Source of the DNA: Microcoleus sp. CAWBG506
Lineage (GTDB): Bacteria; Cyanobacteriota; Cyanobacteriia; Cyanobacteriales; Microcoleaceae
Reading direction: 5' to 3'
NCBI GenBank assembly: GCA_020883125.1
Contig: JAHREW010000001.1
Span: forward strand, 35,599 to 99,598
DNA length: 64,000 nucleotides
Below the pieces are notes generated by a model that was not told the DNA's origin, did not search any database, and was given only the letters and a program-made list of their open reading frames with translations. Of this stretch, positions 1 through 8,506 are shown piece after piece. Position 1 is the first letter of the stretch. Each line of letters opens with the position of its first letter. The translations under genes were made by a program, and so were the position numbers.

Positions 1-552
1 CAAGGCATTCTGTTTCCCATCAACGTCAAACCGACGCTGAACCGACTCAATTTCCGCCACATGGAAGAGATAGTAACCTGGGCAAAAAAAATTGGAGCGA
101 CAACGGTGAATTTCCAACCAGTAAATCACTGGACACAAGAAACCTATGAGGAATTGTGGGTGGAAGAAGAGGATGCAGAGGAGTTTTCGCAGGTAATTGA
201 GCGCCTAATTGAAATGAAGAAGAAAGGTGCGCCAATTATGAATAGTGACGAAGTATTGCGTCTAATGTTACCTCACTTCCGCGACGAAAAAGCCCCCGAT
301 GGGGTTCGCCCTTGTCGGGTAGGACTTCGCAATTACTGGATTGATACCCGTGGCGATGTAAAGCTTTGCGACGATTTTCCAGTAATTGGGAATGTGAAAG
401 AAGAAAGTGCTCGCGCTATTTGGTACGGCGAAAAAGCTCAGAAAGTCCGCCGGGATACTCTGAATTGCGGTAAGCTTTGCCTGATTACCTGTGTGTCGCA
501 AAAGACGATTTTGGACAAGGTAAAAATGGGTCTGAAATTGTTAAAAAATTAA
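1..552 (+). CDS. Radical SAM/SPASM domain protein, C-terminal part (5' end outside window)
   Basis: The frame is open from base 1 (QGILFPINVKPTL...) through the ATG at 61, so the ORF-track start is internal and the gene begins upstream of the window. The visible 183 residues end in a cysteine-rich tail: PCRVGLRNYWIDTRGDVKLC, then GNVKEES.RAIWYG, then CGKLCLITC. This spacing (C, about 18 residues, C, then a terminal C-x3-C-x3-C cluster) is typical of SPASM auxiliary Fe-S domains that follow a radical SAM barrel. The radical SAM CxxxCxxC motif would be upstream and is not visible. Substrate unknown; SPASM enzymes include peptide-modifying maturases and cofactor-biosynthesis enzymes. A hairpin with a long loop follows the stop. 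Confidence 0.75.
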   Translation, partial: QGILFPINVKPTLNRLNFRHMEEIVTWAKKIGATTVNFQPVNHWTQETYEELWVEEEDAEEFSQVIERLIEMKKKGAPIMNSDEVLRLMLPHFRDEKAPDGVRPCRVGLRNYWIDTRGDVKLCDDFPVIGNVKEESARAIWYGEKAQKVRRDTLNCGKLCLITCVSQKTILDKVKMGLKLLKN

Positions 553-602
553 AATATAACTACAACCTCAATCCTTTACAGGGACGAGACTAATCCTCGC
601 TC

Positions 603-669
603 AAATGCCGGAATGTCATTCTCTAAACCTTAGAAGATAGGGTGTTAGTCCATTGATATTCCGGCATTT
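603..669 (+). terminator. Long-loop inverted repeat after the radical SAM gene
   Basis: Arms AAATGCCGGAAT and ATTCCGGCATTT are perfectly complementary (12 bp) with a 43-nt loop, starting about 50 bases after the stop codon and ending in TTTT. It could terminate transcription of the upstream gene. The loop is longer than in standard intrinsic terminators, so it may instead be a small mobile palindromic repeat. Confidence 0.4.
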
Positions 670-924
670 TAATGACATAGTTAGTGCCAACTTTTTTCAA
701 TCGCAGATAGTGTACTTGGTGAAACTGGAATAGGCTGTAGGTTTTAACTCAAGTAGGACTTAAGCAGAGGAAACGAAAAATCTAGGGTTGGGGCACAGGC
801 TGTGGCAGAGTTCCGTCCATGGGGTACGGGGGAAGCGCTGTTGCTGAACCCTACGCGCTATGCTGCGTAAGTCATAATAAATTTTTAAAATTTGTGCTAA
901 GTCTTGACTTGCAGACTTACCAGA

Positions 925-1383
925 AATTTGGGTCTAAAGCCCCGTCCTTTTAGGACGGCTTTAATTATCCAAATTTGTTGTTCATTCAGGTGTGGTAATC
1001 AATCCTAAAGTAGAGTAGAATCAGGTAATACTACAGGTAGCATAACCGCCGATACACATGAGACATCAAGCTCAAACGACAGGTCGGAAAATAATAATGG
1101 TTAGTGGGTGGCGAACACCACGAAAAACATAGAATCGGCATCTAACGAAGCCGCTTGCCAGAAAAGTAAAACTTTAAGTATTGAAATGTACCGTGGGGCA
1201 CACGGAAACAAAGGAGTAATCCAAAAAGCTTGGGGAGATTAACCCTCTGGGGTTGTCTAAGTTAGGCTCGAAGCACAGGTTCGATCGAACGGGCTTTTGG
1301 TTTAAGTAATGCCGAAAGGATAGGCAATTTTAAGGTATGTCTGTGAACCAAGAATCCCCGTCCGCGACGGTCGGGGAGTGTCA
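925..1383 (+). mobile_element. Structured non-coding element, possibly a non-autonomous IS200/IS605-type insertion or an omega-RNA-like remnant
   Basis: The stretch has no useful ORF but many local hairpins. At the left is AAAGCCCCGTCCTTTTAGGA followed by CGGCTTT, a bulged stem. Inside are GGTG-gcgaa-CACC, CCGTG-gggca-CACGG, AACCC-tct-GGGTT and the 12-bp palindrome GTTCGATCGAAC flanked by AAGC/GCTT. At the right is CCCCGtCCG-cga-CGGtCGGGG followed by AGTGTCAA. GC-rich subterminal hairpins at both ends and a structured interior resemble the ends and guide-RNA region of IS200/IS605 (TnpB) elements, which are common in cyanobacteria. No TnpB coding remnant could be read in any frame. Alternatives are a HEARO/IscB-type RNA or a long structured leader of the transporter gene downstream. 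Confidence 0.4.
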
Positions 1384-1395
1384 AAGAGTGAAAAT

Positions 1396-2790
1396 ATGCT
1401 AAGACCCAAGCAACAAACCAACGCACCTATGAACCTGTCACCGAAGTTAGGGGGCAAAAGTCCCACACCCAAAAACACCAACCCAAAAGAGCATTTCAAC
1501 GCCATAGGGTTACGGACGTTATTCGTGGTGGCCTCCATAGCCTCTGTCTGCGCCAGTTGTCAAAGCCCGCAAACACCCACCGCCACAAGTTCTGGTAGCA
1601 CTCCTGGCGGCACTCCCGCAGCTACTCCTGTCGCAGTTAGCAGTCCTGCTGACCCAAACACTGTCAAAATTGTCTCTATGCTGCCGATGACAGGTAGTGC
1701 CTTGGGTCAAGCTCAAACAATGGTCAATGGGATTAAACAAGCCTTGGCTGAAACCGATTCCAAAGCCTGCGATGGCAAAATCAAAATGGAATACGAAGTG
1801 CTCGATGACGCCACTGCTGCGGCTGGCAAATGGGACCCAAGCCAAGTTACGTCCAATGCCAATAAAGTAGCAGCCGATGGTTCGGTAGTTGCTGCGATCG
1901 GTCACTATAACTCAGGCGCTGCCAAACTTTCAATTCCCGTGCTCAACCAGGCTAATGTAGTGATGGTGAGTCCGGCAAACACCTATCCGGGCTTGACAAA
2001 ACCAGGAAAAGGTGAGCCGAAAGAACCTAATGTTTATTACCCCGCAGGTACTCGTAATTTTAGTCGGGTTGTCCCGGCTGATGACCTCCAAGGTGCTGTG
2101 GCGGCCAACTGGGCGAAATCTTTAGGAGTTAAAAAAGTCTATATTCTCGATGACCAAGAGCTCTACGGCAAAGGTATTGCTGACATTTTTGAAGCAACGG
2201 CTAAAACTTTGGGAATTGAGGTCCTCGGTCGTGAGGGAATTGATATCAAAGCGAGTGATTACAAAGCTTTAATGAATAAGATCAAGGCTTTAAATCCAGA
2301 AATGATTTACTTTGGTGGTACGACCCAAAGCAATGCCGGACAAATAATTAAAGACATGAGAAATGTCGGCATGACACCTGAAGCAGTCAAATTCATGGGA
2401 CCTGACGGCATTAAAGAGCAAGCTTTAATTGATGCTGGAGGTAAAGATGCTGAAGGTGTTTATGCTACTTTTGGTGGCTTACCTCCAAAAGAATTGACTG
2501 GTGAGGGCGCGAAGTGGTACGCCGGTTACAAGGCAAAATATAATGCTGAACCGGAAGCTTATGCAGCTTATGCTTATGAATCTGCTAAGGTAATTATCGG
2601 CGCGATTAATAAGGTTTGTAAAAATGACCGCGCAGCTATCCGCGATGCTGTTTTGGCAACTAAAGATTTTAATGGGGTACTTGGTAATTGGAGTTTTGAT
2701 GCTAATGGCGACACTAGCTTGACTACTATGTCAGGAAATGTTGTTAAAGGTGGGAAGTGGGAGTTTGTTAGCCCGCTTAAGACTCAATAA
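1396..2790 (+). CDS. livJ: Substrate-binding protein of a branched-chain/neutral amino acid ABC transporter
   Basis: Periplasmic binding protein of the HAAT type (LivJ/LivK; NatB in the Anabaena N-I system). It begins with about 30 polar residues, then a hydrophobic segment (IGLRTLFVVASIASVCASC) that looks like a signal peptide with a weak lipobox, then a Thr/Pro/Ser-rich linker. The mature fold starts at VKIVSMLPMTGSALGQAQ and includes IGHYNSGAAKLSIPVLNQA, the region binding the amino acid alpha groups in this family. The ORF track starts at GTG 1378, which lies in the terminal hairpin of the preceding element. ATG 1396 is preferred; ATG 1429 is also possible. First gene of the importer cluster. 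Substrate specificity cannot be told from sequence. Confidence 0.88.
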   Translation: MLRPKQQTNAPMNLSPKLGGKSPTPKNTNPKEHFNAIGLRTLFVVASIASVCASCQSPQTPTATSSGSTPGGTPAATPVAVSSPADPNTVKIVSMLPMTGSALGQAQTMVNGIKQALAETDSKACDGKIKMEYEVLDDATAAAGKWDPSQVTSNANKVAADGSVVAAIGHYNSGAAKLSIPVLNQANVVMVSPANTYPGLTKPGKGEPKEPNVYYPAGTRNFSRVVPADDLQGAVAANWAKSLGVKKVYILDDQELYGKGIADIFEATAKTLGIEVLGREGIDIKASDYKALMNKIKALNPEMIYFGGTTQSNAGQIIKDMRNVGMTPEAVKFMGPDGIKEQALIDAGGKDAEGVYATFGGLPPKELTGEGAKWYAGYKAKYNAEPEAYAAYAYESAKVIIGAINKVCKNDRAAIRDAVLATKDFNGVLGNWSFDANGDTSLTTMSGNVVKGGKWEFVSPLKTQ

Positions 2791-2826
2791 TTAGTTAGTT
2801 GTCAGTTGTCTGTTGTCACTTAACTG

Positions 2827-2849
2827 GTTCCCAGGCAGAGCCTGGGAAC
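2827..2849. repeat. Perfect 10-bp hairpin GTTCCCAGGC/GCCTGGGAAC
   Basis: GTTCCCAGGC, loop AGA, GCCTGGGAAC in the livJ-livH spacer. It could attenuate or stabilise the livJ transcript, giving more binding protein than permease. No T-tract follows. Similar hairpins are dispersed repeats in many cyanobacterial genomes (general knowledge, not searched). Confidence 0.6.
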
Positions 2850-2896
2850 GAGTAGAATTCCCCATTTCCAATTCCCAATTCTCAATTGCCAAATAA

Positions 2897-3973
2897 ATGA
2901 AAAACTGGAAAAGTATTCTATTATATATAGGTGTAGTTTATATAGTTTTGCTGTTAGGTCCGATCGCCGGATTTGATTTGCCGAAAATTGTTGGTGAAAT
3001 AGTCAAAAATCCTGAAGTTTTGATTCAACAATTGTTAGTGGGTTTGGTCAACGGATCACTGATTGCAATTATTGCTTTGGGTTACACGATGGTTTATGGG
3101 ATTATTGAGTTAATCAATTTTGCTCATGGCGATTTGTATATGTTGGGGGCTTTTGCTTCCCTAACTGTATTTGGGGCTTTTGGCATTCAAGACGGCGCGC
3201 CTTTAGGTATTGCGATACCGGTGATGTTAGTCGCTTTAATTGTATGTTCGGTGTTTTGTGCGGGTCTGAATATTGTGGTGGAAAAGTATGCTTATCGACC
3301 TTTGCGAAATGCTCCTCGTTTGGCTCCGTTAATTTCGGCGATCGGGGTTTCGTTTATTTTCCAAAATATGGGATTATTTTGGGGAGGATTGAAAGCTTTT
3401 ATTCCGGTGATGGGTTCTAATTCGGCGGCTCCGAAAAGCTTCCCCGATTTGTTGCCAAGAGTTGATATTCTCAAAGCTATGGGAATTGAAACGACTATTG
3501 TATTTACTACTAAAGATTTAATTGTGTTGGTAGTGGCTTTGGTATTGATGGTTTTGCTTCATGTGTTTGTGCAGTACACTCGTCTGGGAAAGGCGATGCG
3601 GGCAACTGCTCAAAGCCGCGATGCTGCTAAAATTATGGGAATTAATGTGGATCAGATTATTGCTCTAACTTTTTTGATTGGTGGGGCTTTGGCTGGTTCG
3701 GCGGGAATTTTGGTGGGTTTGTATAACAATACTATTGTGTTTACGATGGGGTTTACGGCGGGTTTGAGGGCTTTTACGGCGGCGGTTTTGGGGGGAATTG
3801 GCAATATTGTGGGGGCGATGTTAGGAGGGGTTTTGATTGGGGTGTTGTCGTCTTTGAGCGACCAGTATTTGTCGAGTCGCTGGACTAATGCTTGGGTGTT
3901 TGGGGTTTTGGTGGTGATTTTGGCTTTTCGGCCGGGCGGTTTGTTGGGCGAGAATGTTCAGGAGAAGGTTTGA
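2897..3973 (+). CDS. livH: Branched-chain amino acid ABC transporter permease (LivH type)
   Basis: Inner-membrane permease of 358 residues, a little longer than typical LivH (about 300). A hydrophobic N-terminal segment is followed by the family signature LLVGLVNGSLIAIIALGYTM and INFAHGDLYMLGAF. The cytoplasmic coupling loop GKAMRATAQSRDAAKIMGI contacts the ATPases. The C-terminus LAFRPGGLLGENVQEKV is the expected permease tail. Homologous to NatD of the cyanobacterial N-I system. It pairs with the LivM-type permease 75 bp downstream. The spacer is a run of near-identical CTAATGA/CTAATAA heptamers. Confidence 0.9.
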   Translation: MKNWKSILLYIGVVYIVLLLGPIAGFDLPKIVGEIVKNPEVLIQQLLVGLVNGSLIAIIALGYTMVYGIIELINFAHGDLYMLGAFASLTVFGAFGIQDGAPLGIAIPVMLVALIVCSVFCAGLNIVVEKYAYRPLRNAPRLAPLISAIGVSFIFQNMGLFWGGLKAFIPVMGSNSAAPKSFPDLLPRVDILKAMGIETTIVFTTKDLIVLVVALVLMVLLHVFVQYTRLGKAMRATAQSRDAAKIMGINVDQIIALTFLIGGALAGSAGILVGLYNNTIVFTMGFTAGLRAFTAAVLGGIGNIVGAMLGGVLIGVLSSLSDQYLSSRWTNAWVFGVLVVILAFRPGGLLGENVQEKV

Positions 3974-4007
3974 AGGTGCAACTCCTAGCCTTCTTCCATT
4001 TAGCGCA

Positions 4008-4052
4008 TGACTAATAACTAATGACTAATGACTAATAACTAATAACTAATGA
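4008..4052. repeat. Heptameric tandem repeat (ACTAATR-type) in livH-livM spacer
   Basis: About six copies of a 7-bp unit, ACTAATA or ACTAATG, run directly into the livM ATG, which is itself inside a copy (CTAATGACTAATAAA). Short tandemly repeated heptamers are a recognised feature of filamentous cyanobacteria. The region lacks a good Shine-Dalgarno sequence. Confidence 0.7.
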
Positions 4053-5587
4053 CTAATAAAATAATCAAAGCAATTAAATCAAGTGGTATTTTAGGGGCGA
4101 TCGCCTCTTTGACTGTACTCCTATTCGGCGGTTGGAGTGGAACTGTCATCGGCTGGCTGATGGGTACGGCTGCGGGCTTTATGGCTGGTCAAGAACAGAA
4201 GGCTGACAACCCAAAAATGGGTGCGACTATCGGCAGTTTAGCGGGCTTGGGCTTGGGAGTTTGGCTATTAGTTGCTAGCGTGGTAGAAGGGGTGGTAGTT
4301 AGACCTTTTTCTGGTCAATCTGCGGTGGATTTGCCGACTACTTTGCTCTATGGAATTTGCTGTTTGGCGATCGCAATTTTTACCGCTACATTAATGGGTG
4401 CTTTGCAGGGTTTACCAAAGGAACGCCAGCGACAGGCTACTTTGGTGACATTAGCTTTTATTCTAATACTTTTTCCATTCATTGATATTCAGGCGAAAAC
4501 TGGCTGGATTGCGACTGTAGTGCAGATTCAAATCTTTATTATGTTGGCGCTGGGTTTAAACATTACTGTGGGTTTTGCGGGTTTGTTGGATTTGGGATAT
4601 GCGGCGTTTTTTGCGATCGGCGCTTACACGACGGCTTTGCTATCTTCCGGGCAGATAAATATTGCTTGGAATTTTTGGGTGGTTTTGCCGATCGCCGCCA
4701 CTGTAGCTGGCATATCGGGGGTAATCCTGGGTATTCCCACGCTGCGACTCAAAGGCGACTATTTGGCAATTGTTACCTTGGGCTTTGGCGAAATTATCCC
4801 GGTTGTGTTTAGAAACTTAACCGCGATTCGGATCGATGAACCAGTCTCGAAGATTGTGGCTTCGTTGTTGGGGAAACCAGAGTTGGTGTTATGTCTCGTT
4901 GGGTGCGATCGACCTTTCAACCTCACCGGTGGCGAAGCAGGAATAAACCCGATCGGGCGTCCATCTCTCCCCATCATAGGCACTTTCAGCACCGGCAACT
5001 ACTTTCCCTGGTACTACCTAATTTTACTATTAGTAGTCTTCTCATACTTTATGATTTCCCGACTCCGAGATTCCCGCCTAGGGAGGGCATGGAATGCCAT
5101 GCGCGAAGATGAATTAGCGGCTAGTGCCATGGGCATTAACCTCGTCAAAACCAAACTTTCGGCTTTTGCAATGGGAGCGACATTTTCGGGGTTTGCAGGC
5201 GCGTTTTACGCAGCTTATATCAGCGCCATTTTTCCCAGCGTCTTTGATTTTTCCGTCTCCGTAATCATCCTGTGCATGGTAATTTTAGGAGGCTTGGGCA
5301 ACATGACTGGTGTGATTTTGGGCGGTATCATTATCATGTCCGCCGATCGCCTTTATCTACCCCAACTAGCACAAGTCCTTAAAGGTTTTCTGAATACTTT
5401 TGTACTACCCAGGATTGCAATCCCCCAGTTAGCAGACTTTCTGGCTACCAGTTTAGACCCGATTCAAATGCGTTTATTTCTATTCGGTTTAACTTTAGTT
5501 GTCATGATGATTGTCCGCCCAGAAGGGCTAATTCCAGATAAAATTCATCAAGCTGAATTGCATGATGATGCTGAAGCGAGTAATTAG
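4049..5587 (+). CDS. livM: Branched-chain amino acid ABC transporter permease (LivM type) with N-terminal membrane extension
   Basis: Membrane permease of 512 residues. The LivM core begins near residue 130 and carries IMLALGLNITVGFAGLLDLG, GIPTLRLKGDYLAIVTLGFGEI and the coupling loop GRAWNAMREDELAASAMGIN, ending VRPEGLIPDKIHQAEL. The first 130 residues form an additional hydrophobic block with glycine-rich segments (GWLMGTAAGFMAGQ, GATIGSLAGLGLGVWLL) and about three membrane spans not found in compact LivM proteins. The glycine-zipper-like pattern hints at a packing or oligomerisation role, but this is inference. Homologous to NatC. Followed by a methyltransferase gene rather than directly by the ATPase genes. 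Confidence 0.9.
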   Translation: MTNKIIKAIKSSGILGAIASLTVLLFGGWSGTVIGWLMGTAAGFMAGQEQKADNPKMGATIGSLAGLGLGVWLLVASVVEGVVVRPFSGQSAVDLPTTLLYGICCLAIAIFTATLMGALQGLPKERQRQATLVTLAFILILFPFIDIQAKTGWIATVVQIQIFIMLALGLNITVGFAGLLDLGYAAFFAIGAYTTALLSSGQINIAWNFWVVLPIAATVAGISGVILGIPTLRLKGDYLAIVTLGFGEIIPVVFRNLTAIRIDEPVSKIVASLLGKPELVLCLVGCDRPFNLTGGEAGINPIGRPSLPIIGTFSTGNYFPWYYLILLLVVFSYFMISRLRDSRLGRAWNAMREDELAASAMGINLVKTKLSAFAMGATFSGFAGAFYAAYISAIFPSVFDFSVSVIILCMVILGGLGNMTGVILGGIIIMSADRLYLPQLAQVLKGFLNTFVLPRIAIPQLADFLATSLDPIQMRLFLFGLTLVVMMIVRPEGLIPDKIHQAELHDDAEASN

Positions 5588-5682
5588 TCTTTAGCAGATG
5601 TCAGCAGTCCATAGTAATATCAATTCTGGTTAATTGGCGATCGCTATTCAACAAAACATGAGATTAGGGAGGAAAATCAGCG

Positions 5683-6504
5683 ATGAGTAATAATTTAACT
5701 GGGACTGCTTTTATTGTGGCCGAGTTTAGATCCGAAGAAAATGCAGACACTGCCCCTCTTTACACCGATAATGTAGTAAAAATTTGGCTAAATGAAGAAA
5801 CCAGAAAAATTGCCAGCGAAATAGCTCAAAACTCTCCGGCTGCTAAAGAAATGATTAAGTTGCGGACCAAATATTTTGATGATGTTTTGTCCAATCAAAT
5901 TTTAGCAGGCTGCAAGCAAATCGTGATTTTAGGCTCTGGTTTGGATACTCGCGCTGCTAGAATAAATGGAGCAGGAGTGATTTATTTTGAAATAGACGAT
6001 CGCGCCACACTGGAACTAAAAGCAGAAACTCTCAAAGCTCATAAAATCAAGGCAAATGTCCGCTACATTCCCGGCGATTACGTCCAAAATAATTTAATCG
6101 CTTTGTTGAAACAGAGCGATTTTGATTTTGAGCAACCTACATATTTTTTGTGGGAAGGTAACACTACCTTAATTGCCCAAAAAAATGTCATCTTTGTATT
6201 AGAAACAATTCGCGACAATGTTAAGAATTTTAAATTTTCCTTTGATTATATGTCGGAAAAGGTGATTGCGAGAACCACGGGCTACCAAGATATCAATGAT
6301 TACATAGATAAATACGAAAGTATGTACACACCGTGGATTACTGGGTTTGAAAATATTGCTACTTTGGCTGAGGAACTCCATCTCAATATTATTGATAATT
6401 TCTCAACTGCCCAGTTGCACCAACAATATCGCCCTCACCGTTCGTTAGAATCTAATCTTTTAAAATTCTACTTTGTTTGTACGTTAGAACTTATATCTGA
6501 GTAA
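5683..6504 (+). CDS. SAM-dependent methyltransferase, leucine carboxyl methyltransferase (Ppm1/LCM) family
   Basis: 273 residues. Residues 79-93 read QIVILGSGLDTRAAR, the glycine-rich SAM-binding loop with the DTR signature of the LCM/TIGR00027 family. Next comes YFEIDDRATLELK (acidic residue after strand 2) and YIPGDYVQNNL, with TYFLWEGNTTLI as the expected W-E-G motif. Family members methylate carboxyl or hydroxyl groups, often in natural-product pathways; the substrate here is unknown. A good ribosome site (GGGAGG) lies about 10 bases before the ATG. The gene sits in the same orientation between livM and livG, which looks like an insertion into the importer operon. An N-terminal AEFRSEENADTAPLY stretch fits the family. 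Confidence 0.85.
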   Translation: MSNNLTGTAFIVAEFRSEENADTAPLYTDNVVKIWLNEETRKIASEIAQNSPAAKEMIKLRTKYFDDVLSNQILAGCKQIVILGSGLDTRAARINGAGVIYFEIDDRATLELKAETLKAHKIKANVRYIPGDYVQNNLIALLKQSDFDFEQPTYFLWEGNTTLIAQKNVIFVLETIRDNVKNFKFSFDYMSEKVIARTTGYQDINDYIDKYESMYTPWITGFENIATLAEELHLNIIDNFSTAQLHQQYRPHRSLESNLLKFYFVCTLELISE

Positions 6505-6607
6505 TAAACAACTATATTTAACCGCCGAATAGAATTCGGGGCCATACAAAGTTTCGTCCGCATGCACCCACTCGAAGAAAAGTAAAGTAATAGGAAATAG
6601 AACCAAA

Positions 6608-7387
6608 ATGTCATTATTAGAAGCACAACAACTTACCATGCGATTCGGTGGCTTGACTGCGGTAAATCAGGTCAGTTTAAGTTTGGAAAAAGGGTCGATC
6701 GCCAGTTTAATCGGCCCCAACGGTGCAGGTAAAACCACATTTTTTAATATGCTAACGGGCATCTACAAACCGAGTGCCGGTCAGTTGGTACTGGAAAATA
6801 AAAATATTACAGGCTTACCGCCCGATCGCCTGACAACTTTTGGCATTGCTAGAACCTTTCAAAATATCCGCTTGTTTAACAACATGACTGTGCTGGATAA
6901 TGTGTTAGTAGGTAGACACTGCCGCTTAAAAACAGGTTTGTTGGGTGCAATTCTCCGCCCTCCCACTGTGATTTTGGAGGAACGGGAAGCTAATAAAAAA
7001 GCCTTGACGATGCTGGAATTTGTCGGTTTAGGTGCTGCGAAAGCCCCGGAGTTGGCAAAAAACCTTTCCTACGGCGACCAGCGTAGATTGGAAATTGCCA
7101 GGGCTTTGGCATCGGACCCGAAAGTTTTGCTTTTAGATGAACCCACTGCGGGCATGAATCCGAACGAAACTGCCGATTTAACTCGCTTTATTTACCAGAT
7201 TCGGGATGAGTTGGATTTGAGTATTTTGCTAATTGAACATGATATGAAAGTGGTGATGGGAATTAGCGATCGGGTCAGTGTTATGGAATATGGCACTAAA
7301 ATTGCAGAGGGAACTCCCGATGAAGTTCGCGCTAATCCTCGCGTGATTGAGGCATATTTGGGAAAAGAAGAAGATGCTAACGGGTAA
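6608..7387 (+). CDS. livG: Branched-chain amino acid ABC transporter ATP-binding protein (LivG type)
   Basis: 259-residue ATPase. Walker A GPNGAGKTT (about residue 36), Q-loop in FGIARTFQNIRLF, ABC signature LSYGDQRR (the LivG/LptB variant rather than LSGGQ), Walker B VLLLDEPTAGMNP and switch histidine in LLIEHDMKVVMG. The C-terminal GTPDEVRANPRVIEAYLG is the standard LivG tail. Corresponds to NatA of the N-I system. Energises amino acid uptake together with LivF. Separated from livM by the methyltransferase gene and from livF by a gene on the other strand. Confidence 0.93.
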   Translation: MSLLEAQQLTMRFGGLTAVNQVSLSLEKGSIASLIGPNGAGKTTFFNMLTGIYKPSAGQLVLENKNITGLPPDRLTTFGIARTFQNIRLFNNMTVLDNVLVGRHCRLKTGLLGAILRPPTVILEEREANKKALTMLEFVGLGAAKAPELAKNLSYGDQRRLEIARALASDPKVLLLDEPTAGMNPNETADLTRFIYQIRDELDLSILLIEHDMKVVMGISDRVSVMEYGTKIAEGTPDEVRANPRVIEAYLGKEEDANG

Positions 7388-7448
7388 TAGTTCGAGTTGA
7401 ATTGCCAAAATAATTAGGACGGATTCGCGTGCCCATCCTAAAATTTGA

Positions 7449-7474
7449 TTGCCACAAATTTGGCAAGTTTTTCT
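7449..7474 (+). terminator. Probable intrinsic terminator after livG
   Basis: TTGCCA, loop CAAATT, TGGCAA, then GTTTTTCT. The short stem followed by a U-tract on the plus strand suits termination of livG transcription before the antiparallel PEP-CTERM gene. Confidence 0.5.
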
Positions 7475-7508
7475 GGGGACTTTACAGATTTATGTTGTGG
7501 GATTTTTG

Positions 7509-8372
7509 CTAAACTTTTGAGGGGATTTCAGAGAATTTATTTTTGAGTTTTAGCGACCTGACCAACAATCCAAAAAATAGTGCCGTACCTAATATTGTAC
7601 TGGGTTCTGGAACTGCTTCTGCTTGTGCTTCTGCTTGTACTGCTGCAAGATTGTTCTGAATTTCTACTAATCTTAAGCTAGTCGCGCTGTCGAAGGTCCG
7701 TGAATACCTCCACAAAGAAGTAAACAGGACGTTTTCTATAGTGTTTCCTTGTGCGTAAGTTGGTCTTAAAGTTAATTTAATTGCACCGAAATCGAACTTA
7801 TTGCTGCTGCTGTACAGGTTCCGAGTAAAGCCCTGAGAAGAGTCTAAATCACCAGAAATCTGAAAAGAATCTAATAAAATGTTGGTAACAGTGTCAATCA
7901 ACCCTAAAAATATACTTCCCCTGGCAATAGCGCGTTCAGATTGGCGGTTGTCAACTGATGCAAAAAGATTTAAATCTGTCATAGCACTGAAGGAAAAAGT
8001 TTCTTTGGCATCAATGTAGAAGTCGCCGATAACTGTTGCTTGACTTTGGGCTGAACCTGTATAGTTGCTGCCACTGCCTGTGACTTCGCTCTTGGAGAGG
8101 TTTGCAGCCAGCAATTCCTGACAGTTAGATATAAAAGCTGGATCAGCGCTGGCTTGGCTAATCACAACACCGTTGTTAGCTATCCTCGAAGTGTTAGTGT
8201 CAGTAGATGTATCTGTCTCTGTCGGTCTGTGACTGAAGTTCTTAATTCTTATTTGTGCGGTAGAACCTGCTATTGTAGCAGCACTGCTGGGCGCGATACC
8301 TACAGTCAAGCTGCTGACTAAGGGGGTTGCTAATAAAAATGCGATCGCTCCAGTGCTGTGATTTAATTTCAT
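7509..8372 (-). CDS. PEP-CTERM sorting domain exported protein
   Basis: 287 residues. The N-terminus is a signal peptide (AIAFLLATPLVSSLTVGIAPSSAA). The C-terminus has the complete sorting signal: VPEPSTILG, a hydrophobic stretch (TALFFGLLVR) and a basic end (SLKLKNK). Such proteins are processed by an exosortase/PEP-CTERM system and often go to the surface or extracellular polysaccharide. The middle is rich in Ser, Asn and Thr and predicted to be beta-rich (YIDAKETFSFSAMTDLNLFASVD); its function is not recognised. It lies head-to-head with livF and tail-to-tail with livG, interrupting the importer cluster. No exosortase gene is in the window. Confidence 0.85.
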   Translation of the reverse strand: MKLNHSTGAIAFLLATPLVSSLTVGIAPSSAATIAGSTAQIRIKNFSHRPTETDTSTDTNTSRIANNGVVISQASADPAFISNCQELLAANLSKSEVTGSGSNYTGSAQSQATVIGDFYIDAKETFSFSAMTDLNLFASVDNRQSERAIARGSIFLGLIDTVTNILLDSFQISGDLDSSQGFTRNLYSSSNKFDFGAIKLTLRPTYAQGNTIENVLFTSLWRYSRTFDSATSLRLVEIQNNLAAVQAEAQAEAVPEPSTILGTALFFGLLVRSLKLKNKFSEIPSKV

Positions 8373-8506
8373 GGCGGATATCCTAAAATTTGTACTTTTT
8401 TTAGTGCTGTTATTCTACTGTTTACTATAAAAACAGTTAATTGTAAATTAATGCAATAAAATTTTATAATTAGCCTGGATAATATAACAAAGCAGAAAGA
8501 GCAATT

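Noticed and set aside
960-1340. TnpB transposase remnant
   Set aside because: Three forward frames were read and none gave the zinc-finger or DNA-binding motifs of TnpB; only a structured RNA-like element is supported.
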